This document shows positions 1-7,581 of a stretch of DNA of 64,000 nucleotides, in pieces (position 1 is the stretch's first letter; each line of letters starts with the position of its first letter). The DNA is taken from the NCBI RefSeq assembly GCF_016703145.1, contig NZ_JADJCO010000003.1:1194001-1258000 (forward strand), read 5' to 3'. The position numbers and the translations under genes are program-made. The notes beneath the pieces are model-generated. The model did not search any database. It was not told the origin of the DNA and saw nothing but the letters and a program-made list of their open reading frames with translations. This DNA is from Ottowia sp. (GTDB lineage: Bacteria; Pseudomonadota; Gammaproteobacteria; Burkholderiales; Burkholderiaceae_C).

Positions 1-39
1 GCGGCGAATCCCGGGAGGACCCGCCCAGCCGGCGGCGCG

Positions 40-246
40 CTATTTCGTCAGGATCAGCTTGCCCAGCCGGGTGGTCTGCAGGCGGTAGACCGATCCGTTG
101 TGGCTGATCTCGATCGTCCGGCGGCCCTGCAGCAGGTGGTCGCTGGGCAGCGGCGCCGGCGCGGCCTCGACCTGGATGGGCTGCGGCGGCAGCGTCAGGG
201 TGCGGCGGCCGGTGGTGGCGGCGGTGGAGTCGGCGGTGTGTCGCAT
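40..246 (-). CDS. hemP: HemP/HmuP-type hemin uptake protein
   Basis: Small protein of 68 residues. The C-terminal half (about residues 34-68) carries the HemP signature: SDHLLQGRRTIEISHNG, then YRLQTTRLGKLILTK ending at the stop. In beta-proteobacteria this family is linked to haem uptake and in some species acts as a positive regulator of haem-uptake genes; which role applies here cannot be read from sequence. It is the last visible gene of the leftward run bfd-tonB-exbB-exbD-hemP, 8 bases after exbD. A haem receptor gene commonly follows, but the window ends first. The N-terminal 33 residues are low-complexity and typical of the family's variable leader. Confidence 0.85.
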   Translation of the reverse strand: MRHTADSTAATTGRRTLTLPPQPIQVEAAPAPLPSDHLLQGRRTIEISHNGSVYRLQTTRLGKLILTK

Positions 247-254
247 GGTGCTCC

Positions 255-677
255 TCAGGGCAGCGCGTCGCGCGGCGGTTCGGTGATGAAGCCGATCTTC
301 TTCAGGCCCGCCTGCTGCGCGGTCGCCATGGCCTGGGCCACGCGCTCGTAGCGCACGTCGCGGTCGCCGCGGATGTGCAGGTCGGGCTGGGGGTTCTTCT
401 GGCCCTCGGCCTGCAGGCGCCGGGCGAACTGGTCGTCGTCGACGCGTTCGTCGCCCAGGAAGTAGGTGCCGTCGGCCTGCACCGTCAGACGCAGGGTCTC
501 GGGCTTGACGTTTTCCTTCTCGTTGCTGGCGCGCGGCAGCTCCACGTTGACCGCGTGCTTCATCACCGGCACGGTGATGATGAAAATGATGAGCAGCACC
601 AGCATCACGTCGATGAACGGGACCATGTTGATCTCGCCCATCATCTCGTCCTGGTCGTCGGCGGTGAATCCGGCCAT
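255..677 (-). CDS. exbD: Biopolymer transport protein ExbD
   Basis: Inner-membrane proton-channel subunit of the TonB energy-transducing complex. The 140-residue length fits ExbD. A short cytoplasmic N-terminus containing GEINMVPFIDVML leads into one membrane helix (about 20-40), with the conserved proton-path aspartate at about residue 23. A periplasmic domain with the usual LRLTVQADG strand and a C-terminal RYERVAQAMATAQQAG segment follows. The gene lies 4 bases downstream of exbB on the same strand, so the two are surely co-transcribed. It should power the Fiu-like receptor at 4496-6775 and any haem receptor beyond the window edge. Confidence 0.95.
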   Translation of the reverse strand: MAGFTADDQDEMMGEINMVPFIDVMLVLLIIFIITVPVMKHAVNVELPRASNEKENVKPETLRLTVQADGTYFLGDERVDDDQFARRLQAEGQKNPQPDLHIRGDRDVRYERVAQAMATAQQAGLKKIGFITEPPRDALP

Positions 678-681
678 GGCT

Positions 682-1398
682 TCAGCCTTTCTTCATGGCG
701 ACGATGTTGCCGTCGCTGGACGCGGCGGTGATGCGCGCGCCCGTCACGTAGTAGGCGTGCAGGTCGTGCGCGAAGCGGTTCAACTTGCCCAGGATGAACT
801 TGTTGCCGCGCACCAGCGCGTTGTAGCCCAGCACGGCGGGGATGGCCACCGCCAGGCCCAGCGCGGTCATGATCAGCGCCTCGCCAATGGGGCCGGCCAC
901 GCGGTCGATGCTGGCCTGGCCGGCGGCGCCGATGTTCATCAGCGCGTGGTAGATGCCCCAGACGGTGCCGAACAAGCCGACGAAGGGCGCGGTGGAGCCG
1001 ACCGAGGCCAGGATCGCCAGGCCCACCTGAAGCCCGGACGTGGTGTGGTCGATGCTGTTGCGCAGCGCGCTGGAGATCCAGTCGCTCACGTCCAGCGTGT
1101 CGTGCAGTTGCGCCTTGGTGGCGCGGTGGTGGGCGGCGGCCTCGCGGCCTTCGACGGCCAGGTCGCGGAAGGGGTTGCCCTCGCCCTGGCCCAGCTTGGC
1201 CAGGCCCTCGGCCATGTCGGACGAGTGCCAGAAACTCTCCACGCGGGCGGCCTGGCGCTTGGCGCGCACCACGTCCAGCGCCTTGATCAGGATCACGATC
1301 CACGACGCCAGCGACATGCCGACCAGCGCCAGGAGCACGGCCCGGGTGACGAAGTCGCCCTGGGTCCAGACGTGCAAAAGTCCAAATTGGGAATTCAT
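682..1398 (-). CDS. exbB: TonB-system proton channel ExbB
   Basis: MotA/TolQ/ExbB proton-channel protein, 238 residues from the ATG at 1398 (MNSQFGLLHVW). The open frame extends upstream to 1572, but that part is a shadow of tonB, so I use the start 7 bases after the tonB stop. Three membrane segments are visible: about 16-40, a central helix in STAPFVGLFGTVWGIYHAL, and a third in EALIMTALGLAVAIPAVLGY. The conserved GLFGTVWGI and GLAVAIPA motifs are intact. It works with ExbD and TonB to couple the proton gradient to outer-membrane receptors. Confidence 0.95.
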   Translation of the reverse strand: MNSQFGLLHVWTQGDFVTRAVLLALVGMSLASWIVILIKALDVVRAKRQAARVESFWHSSDMAEGLAKLGQGEGNPFRDLAVEGREAAAHHRATKAQLHDTLDVSDWISSALRNSIDHTTSGLQVGLAILASVGSTAPFVGLFGTVWGIYHALMNIGAAGQASIDRVAGPIGEALIMTALGLAVAIPAVLGYNALVRGNKFILGKLNRFAHDLHAYYVTGARITAASSDGNIVAMKKG

Positions 1399-1405
1399 TC
1401 TCCAC

Positions 1406-2113
1406 TCACTCCAGTACGAAATTGATCGGGACGTTGAACCACATCGCCTCCGGCACGCCGTTGCGCGTGCCCGGCTGGTAGCGCCAGCGGTCGCGCACGG
1501 TCTCCAGCGCCACCTGGTCCAGCCGCTCGTAGCCGCTGGAGCGCTGGATGTGGGCCTCCTGAGCGCGGCCATCGGTGCCGATGAGCACGCGCAGCACCAC
1601 CCGGCCGGTCTCGCCCAGGCGGCGACTCATGGCGGGATAGGACGGCTTCGGGTTGTTCAGGTAGGACGCGTTGGACGACGGCAGCACCACCACCGGCGGG
1701 GCCGGGGGCGCCGGCGGGCTGACCGGCGCGGCCACGGGGGCGCGTGCGGGGGGCTCGGGCGGCGCGGCGGCCACGACCGGCGCCGTCGGCGCCGCCTCCT
1801 GGACCGCCAGCGGCGCGGGCTCCGGGCGCGGCGCGGGGCGCGGCTTGGGGGCGGGCGCGGCGACGCGCGGCTTCGGCGGCTCGGGCTTGGGCGGCTGCGC
1901 CACGGGCAGGGGCGCCGGGGCGGGCGGGGCCGGGGGCGGCGGCGGGGCGATGAATTCGGCCAGGATCTCGGCCGGCACCACCACCTCCACCGCGCGCTTG
2001 AGCAGGCCGCTTTGCAGCGCCCACAAGGCGGCGCCATGCATCAGCACCACGCCGCCGATGATCACGGCGTTGCGGCTCAGGCGGGGCAGGGCGGGGAGCG
2101 TCGAGGGCGACAT
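1406..2113 (-). CDS. tonB: Energy transducer TonB
   Basis: Periplasm-spanning energy transducer, 235 residues. Layout: short N-terminus, one membrane anchor (about 14-36, VIIGGVVLMHGAALWAL), a long Pro/Ala/Lys-rich rod (about 50-150, with PPPPPAPPAPAP and PKPEPPKPR runs), and a C-terminal TonB domain starting near SYPAMSRRLGETGRVVLRV and containing RWRYQPGTRNG. The ATG at 2113 is chosen; a TTG three codons upstream (2122) is also possible. Neither has a convincing Shine-Dalgarno. It lies in the bfd-tonB-exbB-exbD-hemP run downstream of a Fur box at 2559-2577. Confidence 0.93.
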   Translation of the reverse strand: MSPSTLPALPRLSRNAVIIGGVVLMHGAALWALQSGLLKRAVEVVVPAEILAEFIAPPPPPAPPAPAPLPVAQPPKPEPPKPRVAAPAPKPRPAPRPEPAPLAVQEAAPTAPVVAAAPPEPPARAPVAAPVSPPAPPAPPVVVLPSSNASYLNNPKPSYPAMSRRLGETGRVVLRVLIGTDGRAQEAHIQRSSGYERLDQVALETVRDRWRYQPGTRNGVPEAMWFNVPINFVLE

Positions 2114-2189
2114 CAGGGACAAGAATCGAACAATCGATGGGCAGGCCGTGGAGGGATATCCCGGCCCGCCCGAAAAAAGAAAGGAGCGG

Positions 2190-2270
2190 TCAGCGGCGCA
2201 GCACCCAGAGCAGCGCGCCCACCACCAGGGCCAGGGCGCCGAGGGTGGCGATCATCGCGGACAGGTGCAT
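2190..2270 (-). CDS. Putative 26-residue single-pass membrane peptide
   Basis: The gap between bfd and tonB contains an ATG frame of 26 codons starting 15 bases after bfd. The product has a short start (MHLSAMIATLGA), a hydrophobic stretch (LALVVGALLWVL) and a positive end (RR), the form of a one-helix inner-membrane peptide. The ribosome site is weak. I recognise no family. Position within an iron operon and the clean helix argue for reality; high GC and short length argue for chance. Treat it as a candidate only. Confidence 0.35.
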   Translation of the reverse strand: MHLSAMIATLGALALVVGALLWVLRR

Positions 2271-2285
2271 GGCCGGCCCACCGGG

Positions 2286-2510
2286 TCAGGCATGCGCCCA
2301 GGCCCTGCCGTCGGCCGCGCCGGCGTCGTGCAGCGCCGCGACCGGGCGGCTGGCGTTGCACTGGGCCACCAGATCCCGCGCGCAGCCCTCGCAGCGGCCG
2401 CAGCAGGTCGCCACGCCCAGCTCGAGCTGGATGTCGTCGAAGCTCATGCCGACGTGGGCATGGCGCGCGATCTCGCGGTCGGACACTCGGTTGCAGACAC
2501 AGACGATCAT
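2286..2510 (-). CDS. bfd: Bacterioferritin-associated ferredoxin-type [2Fe-2S] protein
   Basis: A 74-residue BFD-like protein. Cluster ligands are visible as C-x-C at residues 4-6 (MIVCVCNRVSDREI) and a second pair in ATCCGRCEGC near 36-43, the CxC...CxxC pattern of Bfd. In the known system Bfd reduces bacterioferritin haem so stored iron can be released; the matching bfr is at 6997-7473. The last ~25 residues are an extension with no known motif. It is the first gene of the tonB operon, with a promoter and Fur box just upstream (2553-2582), which fits induction under iron starvation. Confidence 0.9.
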   Translation of the reverse strand: MIVCVCNRVSDREIARHAHVGMSFDDIQLELGVATCCGRCEGCARDLVAQCNASRPVAALHDAGAADGRAWAHA

Positions 2511-2526
2511 GATGAAGCGGGCTGGA

Positions 2527-3678
2527 TCAGGGGTTTCCCATCGATGGGGGTGATATTAAATGAGAGCTATTCTCATTGTCAACAGCTATGTTGCCGATAG
2601 GGGAAAGCAGCGCCGGCCCGGCCTCGGCCAGGGTACGGCAGCCGGTCAGGGCCATGGCGATCTCCAGTTCGTCGCGCAGCAGGCGCAGGGCGCGCGCCAC
2701 GCCCAGGGCGCCGTTGGCGGCCAGGGCGTTCATCACCGGGCGGCCGATGAGCACGGCGCTGGCGCCCAGGGCGATGGCCTTGAGCACGTCGGTGCCGCGC
2801 CGGATGCCGCCGTCGACGATCAGGGGCAGCGCGCCCTGGACGGCGTCGCGCACCAGGGGCAGCGCCTGCGCGGTGGCGGGCAGGGTGTCCAGGGTGCGGC
2901 CGCCGTGGTTGCTGACGACGAGGCCGGCGACGCCGAGCGCGCGCGCCTGGCGCGCGTCCAGCGGGTGCAGCACGCCCTTGAGCCACACGGGCAGGCGCGT
3001 GCGCGCCTGCAGCCAGGCGACGTCGTCCCAGGTGGGCGCGGCGGCGGGCAGGCCGGCGCAGAAGGTGCCGGGGTCGCCCAGGGCGGCGGGGGCGCCCTGC
3101 AGGTGCACGGCGCTGATGCCGGGCGGCAGCGCGAAGCCGGCGCGGCGCTCGCGGTCGCGCGCGCCGTGGACGGGGGCGTCCACGGTGAGCACCAGGGCTT
3201 CGTAGCCCGCGGCCTCGGCGCGCTGGGCGAGGGCGAGGTTGAAGCCGCGGTCGGCCTGCCAGTAGAGCTGGAACCACAGCGGCCCGCGCCCCGGCTCGCC
3301 CAGCGCGGCCTGGGCCACGCGCTCCATGGGCACGCTGGACTGGGTGCTAAGGATGACGCCGGCGCCCTGCGCGGCGGCGGCCAGCACGCTGGCCCATTCG
3401 CCGTCGGCATGGGCCAGCTTCTGGAAGGCGACCGGCGCCAGCAGGATGGGGTGCGCCAGCGCGCGGCCTGCCAGCTGGGTGCGGGTGTGGCCGCCGGCCA
3501 GCGGCCGCAGCACGCGCGGCCACAGCGGCAGGCGCTGCCAGGCGTCCAGGTTGGCGCGCAGGGTCAGCTCGTCGCCCGCGCCGCCCTCGATGTAGGCCCA
3601 GGCGGCCGGGTCGAGCCGGCGCCGGGCCTCGGCGGCCTGGTCGGCCAGGGTGGCGTCGAGAGGGACGGATTGCTGCAT
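2527..3678 (-). CDS. FMN-dependent alpha-hydroxy-acid oxidase/dehydrogenase (LldD/glycolate oxidase family)
   Basis: TIM-barrel flavoprotein of 383 residues from the ATG at 3678 (MQQSVPLDATLAD). Family marks are seen in order: YIEGGAGDE near the N-terminus, LLAPVAFQKLAH for FMN contact, the catalytic Lys in WLKGVLHPLDA, the catalytic His-Arg in VVSNHGGRTLDTLP, and the phosphate loop in IVDGGIRRGTDVLK and SAVLIGRP. The likely reaction is oxidation of a 2-hydroxy acid such as lactate to the keto acid; the substrate cannot be decided. The C-terminal ~15 residues are read from the bfd promoter/Fur region and look like a read-through tail. The start codon itself lies inside a copy of the dispersed repeat (3668-3738). 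Confidence 0.85.
   Translation of the reverse strand: MQQSVPLDATLADQAAEARRRLDPAAWAYIEGGAGDELTLRANLDAWQRLPLWPRVLRPLAGGHTRTQLAGRALAHPILLAPVAFQKLAHADGEWASVLAAAAQGAGVILSTQSSVPMERVAQAALGEPGRGPLWFQLYWQADRGFNLALAQRAEAAGYEALVLTVDAPVHGARDRERRAGFALPPGISAVHLQGAPAALGDPGTFCAGLPAAAPTWDDVAWLQARTRLPVWLKGVLHPLDARQARALGVAGLVVSNHGGRTLDTLPATAQALPLVRDAVQGALPLIVDGGIRRGTDVLKAIALGASAVLIGRPVMNALAANGALGVARALRLLRDELEIAMALTGCRTLAEAGPALLSPIGNIAVDNENSSHLISPPSMGNP
2553..2582 (-). promoter_or_regulatory. Fur-boxed sigma-70 promoter of the bfd-tonB-exbBD-hemP operon
   Basis: On the minus strand a TTGACA -35 (2582-2577), an 18-base spacer and a TAATAT -10 (2558-2553) are present. The spacer is filled by AATGAGAGCTATTCTCATT (2559-2577), whose outer 7 bases on each side are perfectly inverted and resemble the Fur box. 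Fur bound there would block RNA polymerase. The element overlaps the 3' end of the upstream lldD-like gene. Confidence 0.75.
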
Positions 3679-3738
3679 TTTTGATAGCTTTTGGCGCAAT
3701 ACGGGTACGGGCTACGGTGCAAAAACGCCTGAAATCAG
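3668..3738 (+). repeat. Dispersed ~70 bp repeat, copy 1 (contains the lldD-like start codon)
   Basis: Matches the family pattern TGCTAT-n-ATAGCTTTTGGCGCAATG, then GGGNGCGGGCT, then a weak A/T-rich end (here GATAGCTTTTGGCGCAATAC). The start codon of the gene at 2527-3678 lies within its left end. Confidence 0.75.
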
Positions 3739-4424
3739 GTGTCGGCCCACAGGCGCAGCAGATTGTGGTACGTGCCGGCCAGGCGCGTGGCTTCCTCGCT
3801 TTCGCCGTGGCGCTGGCGCAGGGCGAGCAGGGCCATGTCCATGTCGAACAGCAGGCGGCGCTGCTCGCTGCCGCGCACCATGCTCTCGATCCAGAAGAAG
3901 CTGGCCAGGCGCGTGCCGCGCGTGACGGGGCGCACCTCGTGCACGCTGGTGCCGGGGTAGAGCACGGCGTCGCCGGCGGGCAGCTTGATGGCCTGCTCGC
4001 CCCAGGTGTCCTGCACCACCAGCTCGCCGCCGTCGTATTCGTCGGGCGCGCTGAGGAACACCGTGCACGACACGTCGGTGCGCACCCACTGCTGGGTGGC
4101 GCGCGAGTGCAGCACGGCGCCGTCGACGTGGGCGCCGTAGTGGTTGGCCTGGTCGCCGTAGCGGTTGAACAGAGGGTTGAAGATTTTCTTGGGCAGCGCG
4201 GCGGAGAACAGCAGCGCGTCGCGCTGCACCGCGGCCAGCACCAGCGCGCGCAGCGCGGTGGCGGCGGGGCTGTCCTGCGCGAGCTGCAGGTTGTTCTTCT
4301 GCCGCAGGGCCTGCTCGCCGGCGCTGCGGCGGCCGTCGATCCACGGGGCGTCCCCGGCCTGCAGCAGCGCGCGCGCCTGGGCCAGTTCGTCGGGGGTGAG
4401 CAATTGCTTGAGGTGGATCGGCAT
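3735..4424 (-). CDS. piuC: Fe(II)/2-oxoglutarate dioxygenase, PKHD-type hydroxylase (PiuC/YbiX)
   Basis: 229 residues, the usual length. The double-stranded beta-helix core shows the iron ligands His and Asp in [11 protein letters not shown] and the distal His in [10 protein letters not shown], followed by [11 protein letters not shown], where the 2-oxoglutarate-binding Arg is expected. The family is regularly encoded next to Fiu/PiuA siderophore receptors and is iron regulated, but its physiological substrate is not settled. Here it lies 71 bases downstream of the Fiu-like gene, separated by a hairpin (4436-4470) that probably lowers read-through. Confidence 0.9.
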   Translation of the reverse strand: MPIHLKQLLTPDELAQARALLQAGDAPWIDGRRSAGEQALRQKNNLQLAQDSPAATALRALVLAAVQRDALLFSAALPKKIFNPLFNRYGDQANHYGAHVDGAVLHSRATQQWVRTDVSCTVFLSAPDEYDGGELVVQDTWGEQAIKLPAGDAVLYPGTSVHEVRPVTRGTRLASFFWIESMVRGSEQRRLLFDMDMALLALRQRHGESEEATRLAGTYHNLLRLWADT

Positions 4425-4435
4425 GGGGCGTGCGC

Positions 4436-4470
4436 GGAAAAGACCGCAGCCGCCCTGGGGGCGGCTGCGG
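4436..4470 (-). terminator. Hairpin terminator/attenuator after the fiu-like gene
   Basis: An 11-base perfect stem (CCGCAGCCGCC 4444-4454 with its complement 4460-4470) and a 5-base loop. On the minus strand it is followed by TCTTTTCC. The T run is short, so it may act as a partial terminator between the receptor and piuC. Confidence 0.6.
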
Positions 4471-4495
4471 GGTGGTCACGGCGTCGCGGGGCGCA

Positions 4496-6775
4496 TCAGA
4501 ACAGGGTCTTCAGCGTCAGCTCCACCCGGCGCGGCGCGCCGGGGGCATAGAAGCCCCGGTACAGCGCGTCGGCATAGAGCTTGTTGGTCAGGTTGGAGAC
4601 GTTCAGCTTGAGCGTGGTCTTCTCGGTGAACGCGTATTCAACCATGGCGTCGAAGGTCATGAAGCCCTTGGCCTTGTAGGTGCGCTGGCCGTCGGGGTTC
4701 TGGCTGCCGCGGTAGTTGGCGCCCAGGCCCAGGCGCAACTGGGGCAGCACGCGGTAGGTGGTCCACACGCTGCCGCTGTGGCGGGGCGTGAGGCCGGGGC
4801 GGTCGCCCTCGACCTGCGCGCCGGTGCCGGCGGGGTTCAGCACCACGTTGCTCTTGTCGATCTTGGCCCTGGGGATCCAGGTGTGGTTCCAGAACACCTC
4901 CCAGGCGGGGGTGACGCGCCCGGCGAAGTTGAACTCCATCCCGGCGGCGTGCCGCTTGCCGGACAGCAGCTCCTGCATGGCGGCGCTGTCCGGGTCGGTG
5001 TTGCGCTCGTTGTATTTCTCGCTGTAGAACAGGGCGACGCCGGCCAGCGCGCGCTTGTCGAACAGGTCCCACTTGCCGCCGATCTCGAAGTTGCGGCTCT
5101 TCTCGGGCGGGGTGCGGGCCGACCGGCCGGTGTTGGCGCCCACGCTCACGCCGTACTGGTAGGCGTCGCCCGAGGTGTTGAAGGACTGGCCGTAGGACAC
5201 GTAGTACGACGCCGTGTCGCTGGGCTGGTACAGCAGGCCCAGGCGCGGGCTCCACATGTTGTCGGTGCGTTCGTTGCTGAGCGAGCCGTCGGCGTTGCGG
5301 TAGGACGCCTTGAAGTGGTCGAAGCGGATGCCGCCGACGAACTTGAAGGTGTCGTTCAGCGCGATGGTGTCCTGCAGGTACGCGCCGATGCTGCGTGCCT
5401 TGAAGGTGTTGTAGGGCACGGGCGTGGCGCGCGTGTCGGGTACCCAGGCGCCATCGTTGGGCGTGCCCACGGTGGTGTTGGGGCGGGCCGGCGTGGCGGG
5501 CAGCGGGTAGTTGTTGTTGCGCCGCGCGTCCTCGTCGTAGAAGTCGATGCCGGTCAGGACGTGGTGCTTCTTGCCGCCCAGCTCGAACGTGTTGCCATAG
5601 TCGCTCTGCAGCAGGATGACGTCGCTCTTGCCGATGCGGCCCTTGGAGCCGCGCGTCAGCTCGGTGGCGTCGGTGATGTCGCTCACGATGGTCGGGCGCG
5701 TGGCCGCGGCGAAGCCGATGGGGCTGCCCAGCAGGTCGCGCTCGTACTGGCCGGCGCGCAGGCGGGTCTTGAGCTCACCGCCGTTGTCGAAGCGGTGGGT
5801 GTGGCCGAGGGTGGCGTACTTGGCCGAGGTGTCCAGGTGGTCGCCCGTCAGGCCGTAGAAGTTCTTGGCCTTCAGCGTCGGGTTGATCTGGTTGTTGGTG
5901 ATGATCCAGGGGTGGCTGTAGCTGGAGCGCCCCTCGATGTCGAGGTAGTACAGGCCGACGGAGAACTCGTCGCGCGTGCCGATGCCCCAGCGGAAGGTGG
6001 GCGCGATGCCGAACTTGCGCTGCTTGGCGCCCCAGTTCTTGGCGTCGTGGCCCATCACGTTCAGGCGCAGCGCGGCGTCGTCGCCGGTCTTGAAGTTGAA
6101 GTCGCCCTGCAGGCGCACCGTGTTGCCGGTGCCCAGCGTCACGTTGGCCTCGTGCTGGTCCATCAGGAAGGGCTGCTTGCTGGCCTGGTTGACCACGCCG
6201 CCGGTGGAGCCCTTGCCGAACAGCATGGAGGCCGAGCCCTTGATGACTTCGACGCGGTCGTCGTTGAAGGTGTCGCGCTCGTACAGCGGCGCGTCGCGCA
6301 TGCCGTCGCGGTAGATGTCGCCGGCCTGGCCGAGCGAGAAGCCGCGCAGGCGCACGTCTTCCTCGCCCGTCTCGCCGGCCTGGAAGGTGACGCCGGCGGT
6401 GGCGCGCAGCACCTCGCGGAAGTCGTCCATGTTGCGGTCCTGGATCAGCTTCTCGGTCATCACCGTGACGCTCTGCGGGATGTCGCGCAACTCCTGGTTG
6501 CCCTTGCCGATTTCGGTGCGGGTCGCGCGCAACTGGGTCTTGCTGTGGGTGGCGCCGTCGAGGGCCGAATCCTGCACCGTGACGGTGGGCAGCGTGGCCG
6601 CCGCGCCGGCCGGCGGCGTGGCCTGGGCGAAGGCGGCCGAGCTCAGCGAGCCGGCCAGCAGCATGGCGCCCAGCGGCAACAGGGCCGTGCCGCCTGCTTC
6701 AGTAATGATAGCTTTTGGAGATTGATGGGTGCGGGCCAGGGGCTGATTTGGCTTCGAATCTGGTGTCATGGACAT
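4496..6775 (-). CDS. fiu: TonB-dependent catecholate siderophore receptor, Fiu type
   Basis: Outer-membrane receptor, 759 residues. A long N-terminal leader ends in a signal peptide (LLPLGAMLLAGSLSSAAFAQ, cleavage near 50). The plug domain follows, with IPQSVTVMTEKLIQDRN, VRLRGFSLG and RVEVIKGSASMLFGKG, then a beta-barrel ending in the terminal aromatic TLKTLF. Overall it resembles E. coli Fiu, which takes up ferric dihydroxybenzoate-type catecholates; the exact ligand is inference. Residues about 5-26 are encoded by a copy of the dispersed repeat (6702-6765), so the true start could be internal. A Fur box lies upstream at 6894-6912, and piuC follows. Confidence 0.9.
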   Translation of the reverse strand: MSMTPDSKPNQPLARTHQSPKAIITEAGGTALLPLGAMLLAGSLSSAAFAQATPPAGAAATLPTVTVQDSALDGATHSKTQLRATRTEIGKGNQELRDIPQSVTVMTEKLIQDRNMDDFREVLRATAGVTFQAGETGEEDVRLRGFSLGQAGDIYRDGMRDAPLYERDTFNDDRVEVIKGSASMLFGKGSTGGVVNQASKQPFLMDQHEANVTLGTGNTVRLQGDFNFKTGDDAALRLNVMGHDAKNWGAKQRKFGIAPTFRWGIGTRDEFSVGLYYLDIEGRSSYSHPWIITNNQINPTLKAKNFYGLTGDHLDTSAKYATLGHTHRFDNGGELKTRLRAGQYERDLLGSPIGFAAATRPTIVSDITDATELTRGSKGRIGKSDVILLQSDYGNTFELGGKKHHVLTGIDFYDEDARRNNNYPLPATPARPNTTVGTPNDGAWVPDTRATPVPYNTFKARSIGAYLQDTIALNDTFKFVGGIRFDHFKASYRNADGSLSNERTDNMWSPRLGLLYQPSDTASYYVSYGQSFNTSGDAYQYGVSVGANTGRSARTPPEKSRNFEIGGKWDLFDKRALAGVALFYSEKYNERNTDPDSAAMQELLSGKRHAAGMEFNFAGRVTPAWEVFWNHTWIPRAKIDKSNVVLNPAGTGAQVEGDRPGLTPRHSGSVWTTYRVLPQLRLGLGANYRGSQNPDGQRTYKAKGFMTFDAMVEYAFTEKTTLKLNVSNLTNKLYADALYRGFYAPGAPRRVELTLKTLF
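6702..6765 (+). repeat. Dispersed ~70 bp repeat, copy 2 (inside fiu N-terminal codons)
   Basis: ATGATAGCTTTTGGAGATTG, then GGGTGCGGGCC and CTGATTTGGCTTCGAATCTG matches the family from its ATAGC arm to the A/T-rich tail. It is translated on the opposite strand as part of the receptor leader. Confidence 0.6.
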
Positions 6776-6881
6776 GGTGAGGGCTCAACGAGTTGCAAAA
6801 AGGAATTCTGGTGATCCGGTCACGCGCCGAGCAGGGGAAATCCGCCGGACGGCCGCTCGCTGACATGCAGCGCAGAGGCTG

Positions 6882-6912
6882 ATTCTAAGGAAAAATGAGA
6901 ATGATTTTCATT
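6882..6912 (-). promoter_or_regulatory. Fur box and -10 region upstream of the fiu-like receptor
   Basis: AATGAGAATGATTTTCATT (6894-6912) is a near-palindromic 19-mer close to the Fur consensus. On the minus strand a TAGAAT -10 (6887-6882) follows; the -35 (TGAAAA) is poor. The position fits iron repression of the receptor. Confidence 0.7.
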
Positions 6913-6943
6913 GTGATTGTTGCAAATAGGCAACTTCCAGGCA

Positions 6944-6968
6944 CAAAAAAGGGGCCGCGTGGCCCCTG
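6944..6968 (-). terminator. Rho-independent terminator of bfr
   Basis: The minus-strand hairpin AGGGGCC-ACGC-GGCCCCT is followed directly by a run of six T, 29 bases downstream of the bfr stop. This is a classic intrinsic terminator. Confidence 0.85.
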
Positions 6969-6996
6969 AATGTGAGTGCGCCGAAGAGCGGCCGGG

Positions 6997-7473
6997 TCAG
7001 TCCAGCTTGCCCATCTGGCTTTGCAGGTAATTCTGCACGCCGACCTTGTCGATCAGCTCGATCTGCGTTTCGAGGAAGTCGATGTGCTCCTCGGTGTCGT
7101 CGAGGATGTCCTGCAGCAGATCGCGCGAGACGTAGTCGCGCGCCTGCTCGCAGTGCTGGATGCCGTCCTTGATGGTGGCCTGCGCGCCGACCTCGGCCTG
7201 CAGGTCGCAGCGCAGGATCTCGGGCACGTCCTCGCCCACGCTCAGCTTGCCCAGGTCCTGCAGGTTGGGCAGGCCGTCGAGCATGAAGATGCGGTCCATC
7301 AATTGGTCGGCGTGCTTCATCTCGCCGATGGATTCCTCGTATTCCTTCTTGGCCAGCTTGTCGAGGCCCCAGTGCTTGAGCATGCGGTAGTGCAGGAAGT
7401 ACTGGTTGATGGCCGTCAGCTCGTTCTTCAACTGCGCCTGCAGGTGCTTGATGACGTTCGGGTCGCCCTTCAT
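6997..7473 (-). CDS. bfr: Bacterioferritin
   Basis: Haem-containing iron-storage protein, 158 residues, the standard length. By direct count E18, E51, H54 and E94 of the dinuclear ferroxidase site and M52, the axial haem ligand, are at the usual positions; the final carboxylate-histidine pair appears as E128/H130 in DTEEHIDFLETQ. It assembles as a 24-subunit shell that oxidises and stores Fe(II). Its partner ferredoxin Bfd is encoded at 2286-2510. It is monocistronic, with a strong terminator after it; no Fur box was seen directly upstream. Confidence 0.95.
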   Translation of the reverse strand: MKGDPNVIKHLQAQLKNELTAINQYFLHYRMLKHWGLDKLAKKEYEESIGEMKHADQLMDRIFMLDGLPNLQDLGKLSVGEDVPEILRCDLQAEVGAQATIKDGIQHCEQARDYVSRDLLQDILDDTEEHIDFLETQIELIDKVGVQNYLQSQMGKLD

Positions 7474-7581
7474 GTGCGCTCTCCTTGTGTGCTTGAGTGG
7501 GGCGAGATTCTAGAAGTCGCGCGGGCAGCGGCAAGTGCGGGGACTTTCGTAATGCGAAGGCTTCCCATGTCGTTTCCAGGT

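Noticed and set aside
4430..6814. 794-residue open frame on the plus strand opposite the Fiu-like receptor
   Set aside because: It is Val/Ala/Gly/Arg-rich with no family pattern; it is the GC-driven shadow of a clear receptor gene.
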